Below are positions 1 through 11,064 of a DNA stretch of 64,000 bases, piece after piece. Below the pieces are notes generated by a model. It was not told the DNA's origin. It saw only the letters and a program-made list of their open reading frames with translations, and searched no databases. This stretch comes from Loktanella sp. M215. GTDB lineage: Bacteria; Pseudomonadota; Alphaproteobacteria; Rhodobacterales; Rhodobacteraceae. The position numbers and the translations under genes were made by a program. Each line of letters begins with the position of its first letter. The first letter of the stretch is position 1. The stretch lies in assembly GCF_021735925.1 (NCBI RefSeq), contig NZ_WMEA01000001.1:2448001-2512000 (forward strand), written 5' to 3'.

Positions 1-8
1 CAAAGCAT

Positions 9-23
9 GTTCATTCTTTGTTC
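9..23 (+). promoter_or_regulatory. LexA (SOS) box upstream of uvrA
   Basis: Reads GTTCATTCTTTGTTC, an exact match to the alphaproteobacterial LexA direct repeat GTTC-N7-GTTC. It lies 66 bases before the chosen uvrA start, and lexA in this same window has an equally exact copy. Repression of uvrA until DNA damage is inferred from the site and the known uvrA regulon. Confidence 0.88.
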
Positions 24-89
24 ATTTCTCGGACTGGCGAAATCCGGCGAAACCTCTATCTAAGGGGTCGGTATGCCTGTGGGGACGAT

Positions 90-2969
<2,880 letters not shown>

Positions 2970-3050
2970 GCGCGCGCGGCGCCCACAGGGGCCTCGCAGG
3001 TGCATTTGGCTTCGCAAAATCACCGGCGCGGAAGTTAACCTCGTCAGATG

Positions 3051-3086
3051 AAAGGGATGCGCGGCACATGTGTCGCGCATCCCTTT
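3051..3086. terminator. Bidirectional hairpin terminator
   Basis: A perfect 12-bp stem, AAAGGGATGCGC pairing with GCGCATCCCTTT, whose 12-base loop can pair further. It sits between the convergent uvrA and 3092-3985 genes and carries A/T flanks on both sides, so it probably serves both. Confidence 0.8.
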
Positions 3087-3091
3087 CCGTT

Positions 3092-3985
3092 TCAGACCGC
3101 GCCGAGGATGCGGATCAGCTGCAGCATGTCATAGGACTGGTCCGGCAGCGCGATGATCTGGTTGTCCAGCACCGAATAGTTCTGCCCGGCCGCGAGGGCC
3201 GGCAGCCCGTAGCGTGTCACCAACTGGTCCTGTGTCAGCGCGGCGTCGGGGGCGATCACTACGCCATCGGCGAGGGTGGGACGCTCGGCCAGGCTGTTGA
3301 GCGTCAGAAGGCGGTTATAATCCGCATCATTCAACTGCACGGGGCGTCCGTCGATGACGGCGTAGCGATAGCCATCCGGGGCAGGTGCGAGGCCGAAGAT
3401 ATCGGCGATGCGCTCTTGCGTCAGATCCAGCGGCACGGTCGTGTTCACCGTCGGGACATCGGTGAAACGGTCGTCGAGCAGGCCGCGCAGGGCCTGTTGG
3501 TCATAGCTGGCCCAGTCGTTGAAACCGACGCCCTTTTTGGCAAGGCCCGGCGGGACACAGGGCGGATCCTTTTTCGCCAGACCCGGCGGGCAGTTGGCGA
3601 TGGATTGCAGATCCTCGTCGGTGATCGTCGCGAAATCGACATCGGGCGTCAGATAGATGACGCCGTTTGCCGCCGTCAGGCCGGTCACGGTACGCAAGAG
3701 CGCGTCCGTGACGTCGTTACTCTTGCGGGGGTTGGCGTGCCCGGCGTCGTTGCGACGACCTGCATCCTCTGCCGCACGATCGTTGCCGCGATCGCCCTTA
3801 TTGTCCTTGTCGGCTTTCTTGCCGTTGCTGTTTCCATGGCCGTTTCCGTTGCCATGACCATTGCCGGCGTTCTGCACGACATGGCCCTTGCCGTTGCCTT
3901 TGCCGTTCCCCTTGCCTTGCGCGTCCGCCATGGCGGGCAGGGCAAGCAGGGCGGCAACGGCAACAGATGTAATAAGAAGTTTCAT
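3092..3985 (-). CDS. Secreted Gly/Asn/Lys-rich protein, function unknown
   Basis: 297 aa with a clear signal peptide (residues 1-22, ending AMADA). Residues 23-90 are low-complexity, built from GKGN and GNGHGN units and then charged. At 132-151 there are two tandem CPPGLAKK/CVPPGLAKK units, a motif also found in RcnB-like periplasmic proteins. The C-terminal half, rich in Ala, Leu and Asp, is an ordinary globular-looking segment with internally similar stretches. Upstream on its strand AAAGG precedes the ATG by eight bases. I do not recognise a catalytic family. Periplasmic or surface location is inferred from the signal peptide. Confidence 0.75.
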   Translation of the reverse strand: MKLLITSVAVAALLALPAMADAQGKGNGKGNGKGHVVQNAGNGHGNGNGHGNSNGKKADKDNKGDRGNDRAAEDAGRRNDAGHANPRKSNDVTDALLRTVTGLTAANGVIYLTPDVDFATITDEDLQSIANCPPGLAKKDPPCVPPGLAKKGVGFNDWASYDQQALRGLLDDRFTDVPTVNTTVPLDLTQERIADIFGLAPAPDGYRYAVIDGRPVQLNDADYNRLLTLNSLAERPTLADGVVIAPDAALTQDQLVTRYGLPALAAGQNYSVLDNQIIALPDQSYDMLQLIRILGAV

Positions 3986-4065
3986 GGTGATGACCTTTTG
4001 TCGGTTTCACCTGAAAAACGAACGAGCGGGTCCTGCCGTTCCGGTCACATCGCGATGATCGGCGC

Positions 4066-4935
4066 TTATCCGCGCGACCTTCCGCTGAACCGCGGCAGCA
4101 TGGCCGAAAAGTCGCGACCCGCGCCGTCCTCTCTGTTGACGAAACGGTCGTAAAGCGCGCGCGCCGCCTCGCCCAGCGGCGTGTCGGCGTCGCAGGCGCT
4201 TGCGGCCGCCTGTGCCAGCGTCAAGTCCTTCAGCATCAGGTCCGCCGCGAAACCGGGCTTGTAGTCGTTGTCGGCGGGTGAGGTCGGGCCGACGCCGGGG
4301 GCCGGGCAATAGGCATTCATGCTCCAGCTTGACCCCGAAGAGGTGCTGACCACGTCGAACATCGCCTGCCGGTCGAGGCCGAGGCGGTCGGCGAGGTTGA
4401 ACGCTTCGCAGGTGGCGATCATGGTGACGCCGAGGATCATGTTGTTGCAGATCTTGGCGGCCTGACCGTTGCCCGCATCGCCGCAATGCACGACCTTCTG
4501 CCCCATCACGTCGAACAGCGGCTTGCAGGTCTCGAACGCCGCCTGCGATCCGCCCGCCATGAAGGTCAGCGTGCCGTTCGTGGCCCCGCCGATACCACCG
4601 GACACGGGGGCGTCGATGGCGGAAAGTCCAGCTTCCTCCGCCGCTTGTGCGACGAAGCGGGCGGATTCGACATCGACGGTGGAACAGTCGAGGTGGACAG
4701 CACCCGGCTGCATCGCCGGGTGAATCTCGGCCGCGACGGTGCGCAGGATGGCACCGTTCGGCAGCATGGTGATGACGACATCGGCCCCTTGTGCCGCGGC
4801 AGCGGCGCTGTCGGCCATGGTCAGGCCGTCCGGTTTTGCCAAGGTGTCAAAGCCGGTCACGTCGTGGCCCGCCTTGATCAGGTTCGCCGCCATGGGCGCG
4901 CCCATGTTGCCAAGGCCGATGAATGCGATCTTCAT
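4066..4935 (-). CDS. mmsB: 3-hydroxyisobutyrate dehydrogenase
   Basis: NAD-dependent oxidation of 3-hydroxyisobutyrate to methylmalonate semialdehyde in valine degradation. 289 aa starting with the Rossmann signature IGLGNMGAPMAANL and containing the substrate loop DAPVSGGIGGA typical of beta-hydroxyacid dehydrogenases; the catalytic Lys lies in GNGQAAKICNN. It is the last gene of a minus-strand set with the hydrolase (3 bases upstream) and the acyl-CoA dehydrogenase, giving consecutive valine-pathway steps. Confidence 0.93.
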   Translation of the reverse strand: MKIAFIGLGNMGAPMAANLIKAGHDVTGFDTLAKPDGLTMADSAAAAAQGADVVITMLPNGAILRTVAAEIHPAMQPGAVHLDCSTVDVESARFVAQAAEEAGLSAIDAPVSGGIGGATNGTLTFMAGGSQAAFETCKPLFDVMGQKVVHCGDAGNGQAAKICNNMILGVTMIATCEAFNLADRLGLDRQAMFDVVSTSSGSSWSMNAYCPAPGVGPTSPADNDYKPGFAADLMLKDLTLAQAAASACDADTPLGEAARALYDRFVNREDGAGRDFSAMLPRFSGRSRG

Positions 4936-4938
4936 GTG

Positions 4939-5973
4939 TCAGGTCTCCGGAGTGAGGGCGTCAGGCCCGAGGGGGGCGGTCAGGGCGGCAATCTGGGCGG
5001 CGGGGACATTCCAGTCGCCGTGCTGCCAGTGTGGGGTTCGGTCGCGGTCGATGAGTGCTGCGCGGATCCCTTCGAGGAAATCCGCCTGTTCCATGCTGCG
5101 GAAGGTAAAGCGGAATTCCTGGGCAAGGGCGGTGTGGATCGTGGGCGTGTCGCGGACGGCGCGGATGATGTGCAGCGCGCAGGCCATCGACAGGGGGGCG
5201 TTGCGGTCCATCAACGCCAGCGCGTGGGCGATGGGGGCGGGCGGCACGGCTTCGGGCTGGCTGCGGATGGTCGCGAGGTCCGGGGCGGCAAAGACCCGGT
5301 CGATGTCGCCCTGCCACGCGGCCAGCTTTGACTGCGGCGCGGGCCGTGCGGCCCCCGCGATGGTGTCTGTCTCGCCAGTCGCACAAAGGCTGTCGATCAG
5401 CGCGGGCCACTGGTCCTGCGGGACCATGACATCGGCAAAGCCGGCATGGATCGCGTCGCCCGCGTCCATCCGGTCCCCCGTCAGCCCGAGGTATTCCCCC
5501 AGCCGTCCCGGCGCGCGGGCCAGAAGGAGGGAGGAGCCGACGTCGGGGACAAGGCCGATGCCACATTCGGGCAATGCGACGCGCGTCGTGTCGCAAACGA
5601 TGCGGTGGCGGGCGTGGCAGCCGATCCCCACGCCGCCGCCCATGACAAAGCCCTGCATGAACGCGACGATCGGTTTGTCATAGCCTGCGATCATCGCGTT
5701 GACGCGGTATTCGTCGCGCCAGAAGCGGCGGCCATAGCCGTAATCGCCGGCGGTGCCGGTCGCATACATCTCGGCGATGTCACCGCCCGCGCAAAACGCC
5801 TTTGGTCCGGCGGCGTCGATGATGACCAGCGCCACGGCATCGTCATGGCGCCAGGCGGTCAGGGCATCCTCGATCCGGCGCACCATGTCCCAGGTCAGCG
5901 CGTTCAGTGCGCCTGCGCGGGTCAGGGTGATGCGACCGGCGCGGCCTTCGGTGCGGATCGCGATATCGGTCAT
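4939..5973 (-). CDS. 3-hydroxyisobutyryl-CoA hydrolase (crotonase superfamily)
   Basis: Releases 3-hydroxyisobutyrate from its CoA ester in valine degradation. 344 aa, the length of HIBCH proteins rather than of 260-aa enoyl-CoA hydratases. Crotonase features: AFCAGGDIAEMY and MGGGVGIGCHARHRI; the C-terminal region with FRFTFRSMEQADFLEG(I)RA is characteristic of the hydrolase branch. Start chosen at 5973, which overlaps the upstream acyl-CoA dehydrogenase stop by 4 bases (ATGA), indicating translational coupling; a longer open frame upstream lies inside that gene. Confidence 0.9.
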   Translation of the reverse strand: MTDIAIRTEGRAGRITLTRAGALNALTWDMVRRIEDALTAWRHDDAVALVIIDAAGPKAFCAGGDIAEMYATGTAGDYGYGRRFWRDEYRVNAMIAGYDKPIVAFMQGFVMGGGVGIGCHARHRIVCDTTRVALPECGIGLVPDVGSSLLLARAPGRLGEYLGLTGDRMDAGDAIHAGFADVMVPQDQWPALIDSLCATGETDTIAGAARPAPQSKLAAWQGDIDRVFAAPDLATIRSQPEAVPPAPIAHALALMDRNAPLSMACALHIIRAVRDTPTIHTALAQEFRFTFRSMEQADFLEGIRAALIDRDRTPHWQHGDWNVPAAQIAALTAPLGPDALTPET

Positions 5974-7109
5974 GCGCCGACCATGTCGCGGGCGACGATC
6001 AGGCGCATGATCTCGTTCGTGCCTTCCAGGATCTGGTGGACGCGCAGGTCGCGGACGATCTTCTCGATCCCGTAGTCGGCAAGGTAGCCGTAGCCGCCGT
6101 GCAATTGCAGGCATTGGTCTGCGACCTTTGACCCGGTTTCCGTCACCAGTTTTTTCGCCATGGCGCAAAACCGGGTGGCGTCGGGCGCGCCGGTGTCGAG
6201 CTTCCATGCGGCCTGCCGCAGGAAGATGCGGGCCGATTGCAGGGCGATCTCCATATCGGCAAGGCGGAATTGCAGCGCCTGAAACTGGTCGATGGATTTG
6301 CCGAAGGCCTTGCGGTCGGCCATGTAGGCGCGCGTCTGATCCAAGGCCGATTGCGCGGCCCCCAGCGAGCAGGCGGCGATGTTGAGACGACCGCCGTCAA
6401 GGCCCTTCATCGCATATGTGAAACCCTTACCCTCTTCCCCCAGCAGATCATCGGTGGAAATGTTGCAATCGTCCAACTGCACTTGGCGGGTCGGCTGACT
6501 GCGCCAGCCCATTTTGTCCTCCAGTCCGCCGAAACTCAGCCCCGCCGCGCCATCCATGACGACGAAGGCGCTGATGCCTTTCGGCCCCACGTCGCCGCTG
6601 CGGGCCATGACGATATAGGCGTCAGAATAGCCGCCGCCCGAGATGAAGGCCTTGGTGCCTGTCAGGGCGTAGCCTGCATTCGTGCGCGTGGCCTTGGTCT
6701 TCAATGCTGCCGCGTCAGACCCGCTGGCGGGTTCGGTCAGGCAGTAGGACAGAACGGTTTTCATGCTCAGGGCGCCCGGCAGCAGGCGCGCCTTCATCTC
6801 CTCCGATCCGAACTGGTCGATCATCCGAGCGCACATGTTGTGGATCGACAGGAACGCCGCGACCGACGGGCAGGCCATCGACAGCGCCTCGAACACCAGT
6901 GTGGCATCAAGGCGGGTGAGGGCGGTGCCGCCTGCGTCTTCGGAGACGTAGAGGCCGCCGAACCCAAGCTCCGCCAGTTTTGGCCACAGGTCCTTGGGGA
7001 TCACGCCGTCCTTTTCCCACTGGCGGGCGAAGGGGGCGATGTGTTCGGCCCCGCAGGCCTGCGCCATGTCGAAGATGGCGGTCTGTTCGTCGCTGAGTGC
7101 GAAGTCCAT
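5970..7109 (-). CDS. Acyl-CoA dehydrogenase, probably isobutyryl-CoA dehydrogenase
   Basis: FAD-dependent dehydrogenase, 379 aa. Family signatures: YCLTEPASGSDAA, the glycine-rich QLHGGYGYLADYG segment and the C-terminal EGTNEIMRLIVARD. Position immediately before the hydrolase and dehydrogenase of valine breakdown makes isobutyryl-CoA the likely substrate (inference from context). A palindrome, TGAACGCTCGTTCA, ends 18 bases upstream of the start codon and is a likely repressor operator. Confidence 0.9.
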   Translation of the reverse strand: MDFALSDEQTAIFDMAQACGAEHIAPFARQWEKDGVIPKDLWPKLAELGFGGLYVSEDAGGTALTRLDATLVFEALSMACPSVAAFLSIHNMCARMIDQFGSEEMKARLLPGALSMKTVLSYCLTEPASGSDAAALKTKATRTNAGYALTGTKAFISGGGYSDAYIVMARSGDVGPKGISAFVVMDGAAGLSFGGLEDKMGWRSQPTRQVQLDDCNISTDDLLGEEGKGFTYAMKGLDGGRLNIAACSLGAAQSALDQTRAYMADRKAFGKSIDQFQALQFRLADMEIALQSARIFLRQAAWKLDTGAPDATRFCAMAKKLVTETGSKVADQCLQLHGGYGYLADYGIEKIVRDLRVHQILEGTNEIMRLIVARDMVGA

Positions 7110-7126
7110 CAGACTCCCCCCTGAAT

Positions 7127-7140
7127 TGAACGCTCGTTCA
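7127..7140. promoter_or_regulatory. TetR-type operator before the valine-degradation genes
   Basis: Perfect palindrome TGAACG-CT-CGTTCA. The TGAACGNNCGTTCA form is common for TetR-family repressors of acyl-CoA metabolism. It occupies the 5' leader of the acyl-CoA dehydrogenase gene. No regulator with an obvious match is adjacent. Confidence 0.6.
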
Positions 7141-7330
7141 TAAAATCATGGCGGTCCGAGGTGTGATTGTCAAAACGATAAAGCCCGCATCCGAACGGGG
7201 GACGGATGCGGGCCACCCGGTCCTCTGGCTGCATTGGGGGCAACCGACACGACGACCGAACTCTGGCGCGGGGCAATGCCCTGCGGCACGTGTTTCGTAT
7301 GGCAGTCACGTCGCAGGCCGCGCCAAAGTT

Positions 7331-7363
7331 TCGGGCTGCGACGCAAAATACATCGCAGCCCGA
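7331..7363 (-). terminator. Hairpin downstream of mmsA (second of two)
   Basis: Perfect 11-bp arms TCGGGCTGCGA and TCGCAGCCCGA around an 11-base loop, lying on the minus strand just beyond the hairpin at 7370-7390. No clear T-run follows. Probably a transcript-end stabiliser or terminator separating mmsA from the acyl-CoA dehydrogenase unit. Confidence 0.5.
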
Positions 7364-7369
7364 GATTAA

Positions 7370-7390
7370 CGCGCGGTTGTAAACCGCGCG
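7370..7390 (-). terminator. Hairpin terminator after mmsA
   Basis: Nine-bp arms CGCGCGGTT and AACCGCGCG with a 3-base loop, beginning 10 bases past the mmsA stop on the minus strand and followed by TTAATCT. Likely the mmsA terminator; it suggests that mmsA and the downstream dehydrogenase are separate units. Confidence 0.6.
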
Positions 7391-7399
7391 CCATTGGTG

Positions 7400-8899
7400 T
7401 CAGTCCATCGGCTTGAAGTTGAAGGCCGCACCGTCCTTGATGCCCGAGGGCCAGCGCGACGTGACCGTCTTGGTACGGGTGTAGAACTTGAACGCATCGG
7501 GGCCGTGCTGGTTCAGGTCACCAAAGACGGATTTCTTCCACCCGCCAAAGGTGTGGTAGGCCAGCGGCACCGGGATCGGTACGTTGATGCCGATCATGCC
7601 GACATTGACGCGGGACGCGAAGTCACGCGCGGCATCGCCATCGCGGGTAAAGATCGCGGTGCCGTTGCCCATCTCGTGATCCATCGCCAGACCCAGCGCT
7701 TCTTCGTAGTCGTTGGCACGCACGACGGAGAGGACGGGACCGAAGATTTCCTTCTGGTAGATGTCCATGTCCTTGGTCACGCGGTCGAAGAGGTGCGGGC
7801 CGACAAAGAAGCCGTCCTCGTAACCCTGCAGGTTGAAATCGCGGCCATCGACGACCAGTTCGGCACCCTGTGCGACACCGGATTCGATCAGTTTCAGGAT
7901 GTTCGCCTTGGCGGCGGCGGTGACGACGGGGCCGTAGTCCACATCCTTGCCGCCGGTGTAGGGGCCGACCTTCAGCGCGTCGATGCGCGGCTTCAGCTTC
8001 TCGATCAGCTTGTTTGCCGTTTCCTCACCGACGGGCACCGCGACGGAAATCGCCATGCAACGTTCGCCAGCAGCCCCGTAGCCCGCGCCGATCAGTGCGT
8101 CGGCGGCCTGATCCATGTCCGCGTCGGGCATGATGATCATGTGGTTCTTGGCGCCGCCAAAGCACTGCACGCGCTTGCCGTTGGAACAGCCGCGGCCATA
8201 GATGTATTCCGCGATGGGGGTGGAGCCCACGAAGCCGATCGACTGAATCACCGGGTGGTCGAGGATCGCGTCGACCGATTCCTTGTCGCCGTTGACGACC
8301 TGGATGATGCCCTTGGGCAGGCCCGCTTCTTCCAGCAGTTCAGCCAGCATCAGGGGGACCGAGGGGTCACGTTCAGACGGCTTCAGGATGAAGGCGTTGC
8401 CGCAGACGATCGCGGGGGCGAACATCCACATCGGGATCATGGCGGGAAAGTTGAACGGCGTGATTCCGGCAGAAACGCCAAGGGGTTGGCGCATGGAATA
8501 CATGTCGATGCCGGGGCCTGCGCCGTCGGTGAACTCGCCTTTCAGCAGCTGCGGTGCGCCGATGCAGTATTCGACGACCTCAAGCCCCCGCTGCACGTCG
8601 CCTGCGGCGTCTGGCAAGGTCTTGCCGTGCTCGCGGGACAGCGCCTCGGCCAGCTTGTCCATGTCGCGGTGCAGCAGATCGACGAATTTCATCATCACGC
8701 GGGCACGGCGCTGCGGATTGACGGCGGCCCACTTCGGCTGGGCCGCCTCGGCGGCTTTCACGGCCGTATCAAGGTCGGCGGCGTTCGCCAGCGGCACGCG
8801 CGCCTGCACTTCGCCCGTGGCGGGGTTATAGACATCGGCAAAGCGGCCGGACGTGCCGGCGACATGCTCACCGTTGATGTAATGGGTCAGGTCTTTCAT
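7400..8899 (-). CDS. mmsA: Methylmalonate-semialdehyde dehydrogenase (CoA-acylating)
   Basis: Converts methylmalonate semialdehyde to propionyl-CoA, the last step of valine degradation, also used for malonate semialdehyde. 499 aa, aldehyde dehydrogenase fold with the MMSDH-typical INGEHVAG start, FGGAKNHMIIMPDAD and nucleophile region GAAGERCMA, and C-terminal IPVPLAYHTFGGWK. The start at 8899 is fixed by an AAGGAGGA ribosome site 5 bases upstream; the frame is open 70 codons further but that stretch overlaps the divergent LysR gene. Confidence 0.96.
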   Translation of the reverse strand: MKDLTHYINGEHVAGTSGRFADVYNPATGEVQARVPLANAADLDTAVKAAEAAQPKWAAVNPQRRARVMMKFVDLLHRDMDKLAEALSREHGKTLPDAAGDVQRGLEVVEYCIGAPQLLKGEFTDGAGPGIDMYSMRQPLGVSAGITPFNFPAMIPMWMFAPAIVCGNAFILKPSERDPSVPLMLAELLEEAGLPKGIIQVVNGDKESVDAILDHPVIQSIGFVGSTPIAEYIYGRGCSNGKRVQCFGGAKNHMIIMPDADMDQAADALIGAGYGAAGERCMAISVAVPVGEETANKLIEKLKPRIDALKVGPYTGGKDVDYGPVVTAAAKANILKLIESGVAQGAELVVDGRDFNLQGYEDGFFVGPHLFDRVTKDMDIYQKEIFGPVLSVVRANDYEEALGLAMDHEMGNGTAIFTRDGDAARDFASRVNVGMIGINVPIPVPLAYHTFGGWKKSVFGDLNQHGPDAFKFYTRTKTVTSRWPSGIKDGAAFNFKPMD

Positions 8900-8932
8900 C
8901 GGATCCTCCTTAAGGTTGGCAACATCATAGCC

Positions 8933-8946
8933 TTGCATTTTTGCGG
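8933..8946. promoter_or_regulatory. Operator-like repeat, copy 1 (mmsA/LysR intergenic)
   Basis: TTGCATTTTTGCGG, a slightly degenerate version of the exact palindrome at 8975. The starts of the two copies are 42 bases apart, four helical turns, as expected for a LysR tetramer contacting two sites. Confidence 0.45.
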
Positions 8947-8974
8947 TCAAAAGCGCCAATATCCCAAAGTTGTT

Positions 8975-8988
8975 TTGCAAGAATGCAA
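8975..8988. promoter_or_regulatory. Operator-like palindrome, copy 2 (mmsA/LysR intergenic)
   Basis: Perfect inverted repeat TTGCA-AGAA-TGCAA, compatible with a LysR T-N11-A box, 15 bases before the LysR start. Probably bound by the adjacent LysR protein; the TTGCAA half-sites also resemble those reported for short-chain-acyl-CoA regulators of Rhodobacterales, an alternative. Confidence 0.55.
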
Positions 8989-9002
8989 GGGTGTGCGCGG
9001 TG

Positions 9003-9896
9003 ATGAACTGGGACGACATGCGGATCTTTCTCGCGGTGGCGCGGGCCGGCGGGCTGTCCGGGGCGGCGCCGGTGCTGCGCATGGACCCGGCCACGCTGGG
9101 CCGCCGCATCGCGCGGCTTGAATCTGCGGTGGGCGCCGCGCTCTTCGTGAAATCACCGCAGGGCTACGCGGTGACCGACCTTGGCGCGCGCATGACAGAG
9201 GCGGCGGCGGTCGCGGAAACCGCGCTGACCGCCGCCGCCGACATGGGGCAAAGCCCCAGCAGCGGTCTGGCCGGTCAGATCCGCATCGGCGCGCCGGACG
9301 GCTGCGCGAACTTCCTGCTGCCGCAGGTCTGTGCGGCAATCCAGGCCGACAACCCGGAGCTGGAGGTGCAGATCCTCGCCTTGCCGCGCGTCGTAAACCT
9401 GTCCCGGCGCGAAGCGGACATGGCCGTCACCGTCAGCCCGCCGGAGGCCGGGCGCCTGACCGTGCAGAAGATCACCGACTACCGTCTGCATCTGGCGCAA
9501 CACCGCGACTTTGCCGTGCCGGGAACCCTCGCCGATCTGCGGGGGCGTCCGGTCGTGGGCTATATTCCAGACATGATCTTTGATGCGGCCCTCGACTACA
9601 TGGGCGATCTGGCCACGGACGGCGTGCAGATGGCCAGCAACTCGGTCAGCGTGCAGGTCCAGATGCTGCGGGCGGGGGCAGGGGTCGGCATCGCCCATGA
9701 CTTCGCACTGCCCTTCGCGCCAGAGGTGCGACGCGTGCTGACGCAGGCCGTGTCGCTGACGCGGTCCTTCTACCTCGTCCGGCACACGGCGGACCGGCAG
9801 TCGGACCGCCTGCAACGCTTTGCCGCCGCCCTGACCGAAGGGTTGCGCGCCGAGGTCGCACGGCTGGAATCCTTGACAGATGCCGCGGCGGTCTGA
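9003..9896 (+). CDS. LysR-family regulator, likely of mmsA
   Basis: 297 aa. N-terminal winged helix (residues 1-60: WDDMRIFLAVARAGGLSGA ... LGRRIARLE) followed by a periplasmic-binding-protein-like effector domain. It is transcribed away from mmsA across a 103-base gap that contains two operator-like repeats, the usual LysR arrangement, so control of mmsA and of itself is inferred. Effector unknown. Start ATG 9003; a GTG at 9000 is also possible. Confidence 0.85.
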   Translation: MNWDDMRIFLAVARAGGLSGAAPVLRMDPATLGRRIARLESAVGAALFVKSPQGYAVTDLGARMTEAAAVAETALTAAADMGQSPSSGLAGQIRIGAPDGCANFLLPQVCAAIQADNPELEVQILALPRVVNLSRREADMAVTVSPPEAGRLTVQKITDYRLHLAQHRDFAVPGTLADLRGRPVVGYIPDMIFDAALDYMGDLATDGVQMASNSVSVQVQMLRAGAGVGIAHDFALPFAPEVRRVLTQAVSLTRSFYLVRHTADRQSDRLQRFAAALTEGLRAEVARLESLTDAAAV

Positions 9897-9929
9897 AACG
9901 CTGAGAATATGTCATGAGGGAGAAAAGTC

Positions 9930-10364
9930 ATGCTCGTAAAACAGATTCTGGGGTCCAAGGCGTCGCAGGGGATGTTCTGGGTCAAGCCAGAGGCACTGGT
10001 GTCAGAGGCGGCGCGGATCATGTCGGAAAACCGGATTGGCACCGTGGTCGTGAGCCAGGATGGCAAGGCCCTGACCGGTATCCTGTCAGAGCGTGACATC
10101 GTCCGTCAGATCGGCAAGACCGGTGCCACCTGTCTGGACAGTGCCGTGTCGACCCTCATGACATCGAAAATCACCACCTGCACCGGCGACGACAGCGATG
10201 TGCAGGTCATGCAGACCATGACCGACGGCCGGTTCCGCCACCTGCCGGTGATGGAAAACGACGCCATGATCGGCCTGATTTCCATTGGCGACGTGGTCAA
10301 GGCACGCCTGTCCGAACTCGCGATGGAGAAGTCGGCCCTTGAAGGGATGATCATGGGGCACTGA
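9930..10364 (+). CDS. Two-CBS-domain protein
   Basis: 144 aa consisting almost entirely of a CBS pair (about 8-62 and 72-130), with conserved GILSERDIVR and GLISIGDVVK ends. Such stand-alone pairs bind adenosyl ligands and act as cytosolic energy sensors. AGGGAGAA precedes the ATG. Follows the LysR gene by 33 bases but no functional link is evident. Confidence 0.88.
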   Translation: MLVKQILGSKASQGMFWVKPEALVSEAARIMSENRIGTVVVSQDGKALTGILSERDIVRQIGKTGATCLDSAVSTLMTSKITTCTGDDSDVQVMQTMTDGRFRHLPVMENDAMIGLISIGDVVKARLSELAMEKSALEGMIMGH

Positions 10365-10460
10365 CCCCGTGAACTGAACTTCTGACGCACGACCCGGTCT
10401 TGCGGTCGCGGCGGAAATGCGGTTCTGCTGCGCCTGCGACATAAACTTGCGAGGCCGCCC

Positions 10461-10964
10461 ATGCGTATCGGACTTTATCCCGGCACCTTCGATCCCGTCA
10501 CTCACGGGCATATCGACATCGTGCGGCGCGCCTGCTCGCTGGTCGACAAGCTGGTGATCGGCGTCGCGATCAACCGCGACAAGGGACCGCTGTTCGATCT
10601 GGAAGAACGGGTCGAGATGGTGCGGTCCGAAGTCGTGCCGCTGGGCGAACCGCTGGGGACCGAGATCGTGGTCCATCCGTTCGAGAACCTGCTGATCCAC
10701 TGTGCCCGCGACGTGGGCGCCGGTGTCATCATCCGCGGTCTGCGCGCGGTCGCCGATTTCGAATATGAATTCCAGATGGTCGGCATGAACCGCAGTCTGG
10801 ATAACTCGGTCGAGACGGTATTCCTGATGGCGGACGCGAAAAATCAGGCGATCGCGTCGAAACTGGTCAAGGAAATCGCCCGTCTGGGCGGCGACGTGTC
10901 CAAGTTCGTCACCCCTGCCGTCGATCAGGCCCTGCGCGAAAAACTGCTCTCGTCGAAGGCCTGA
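10461..10964 (+). CDS. coaD: Phosphopantetheine adenylyltransferase
   Basis: Fourth step of coenzyme A synthesis: transfers AMP from ATP to 4'-phosphopantetheine. 167 aa, standard length; nucleotidyltransferase signature GTFDPVTHGH at 9-18, RGLRAVADFEYE in the middle and the NQAIASKLVKEI segment in place of the ISSTxxR loop. Confidence 0.96.
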   Translation: MRIGLYPGTFDPVTHGHIDIVRRACSLVDKLVIGVAINRDKGPLFDLEERVEMVRSEVVPLGEPLGTEIVVHPFENLLIHCARDVGAGVIIRGLRAVADFEYEFQMVGMNRSLDNSVETVFLMADAKNQAIASKLVKEIARLGGDVSKFVTPAVDQALREKLLSSKA

Positions 10965-11064
10965 GCGGAACCGCTGTCGTCACCGCGGAGTCTGTCCCGG
11001 CCAAGGGAGAGGCTGCACCGATGACAAGACCCGCACAGCCTTTGCCGCGAGAGACGGCGTGCCC

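Noticed and set aside
3068..4153. Plus-strand frame opposite the Gly/Asn-rich gene
   Set aside because: The minus-strand frame has a signal peptide and sensible composition; the plus frame does not.
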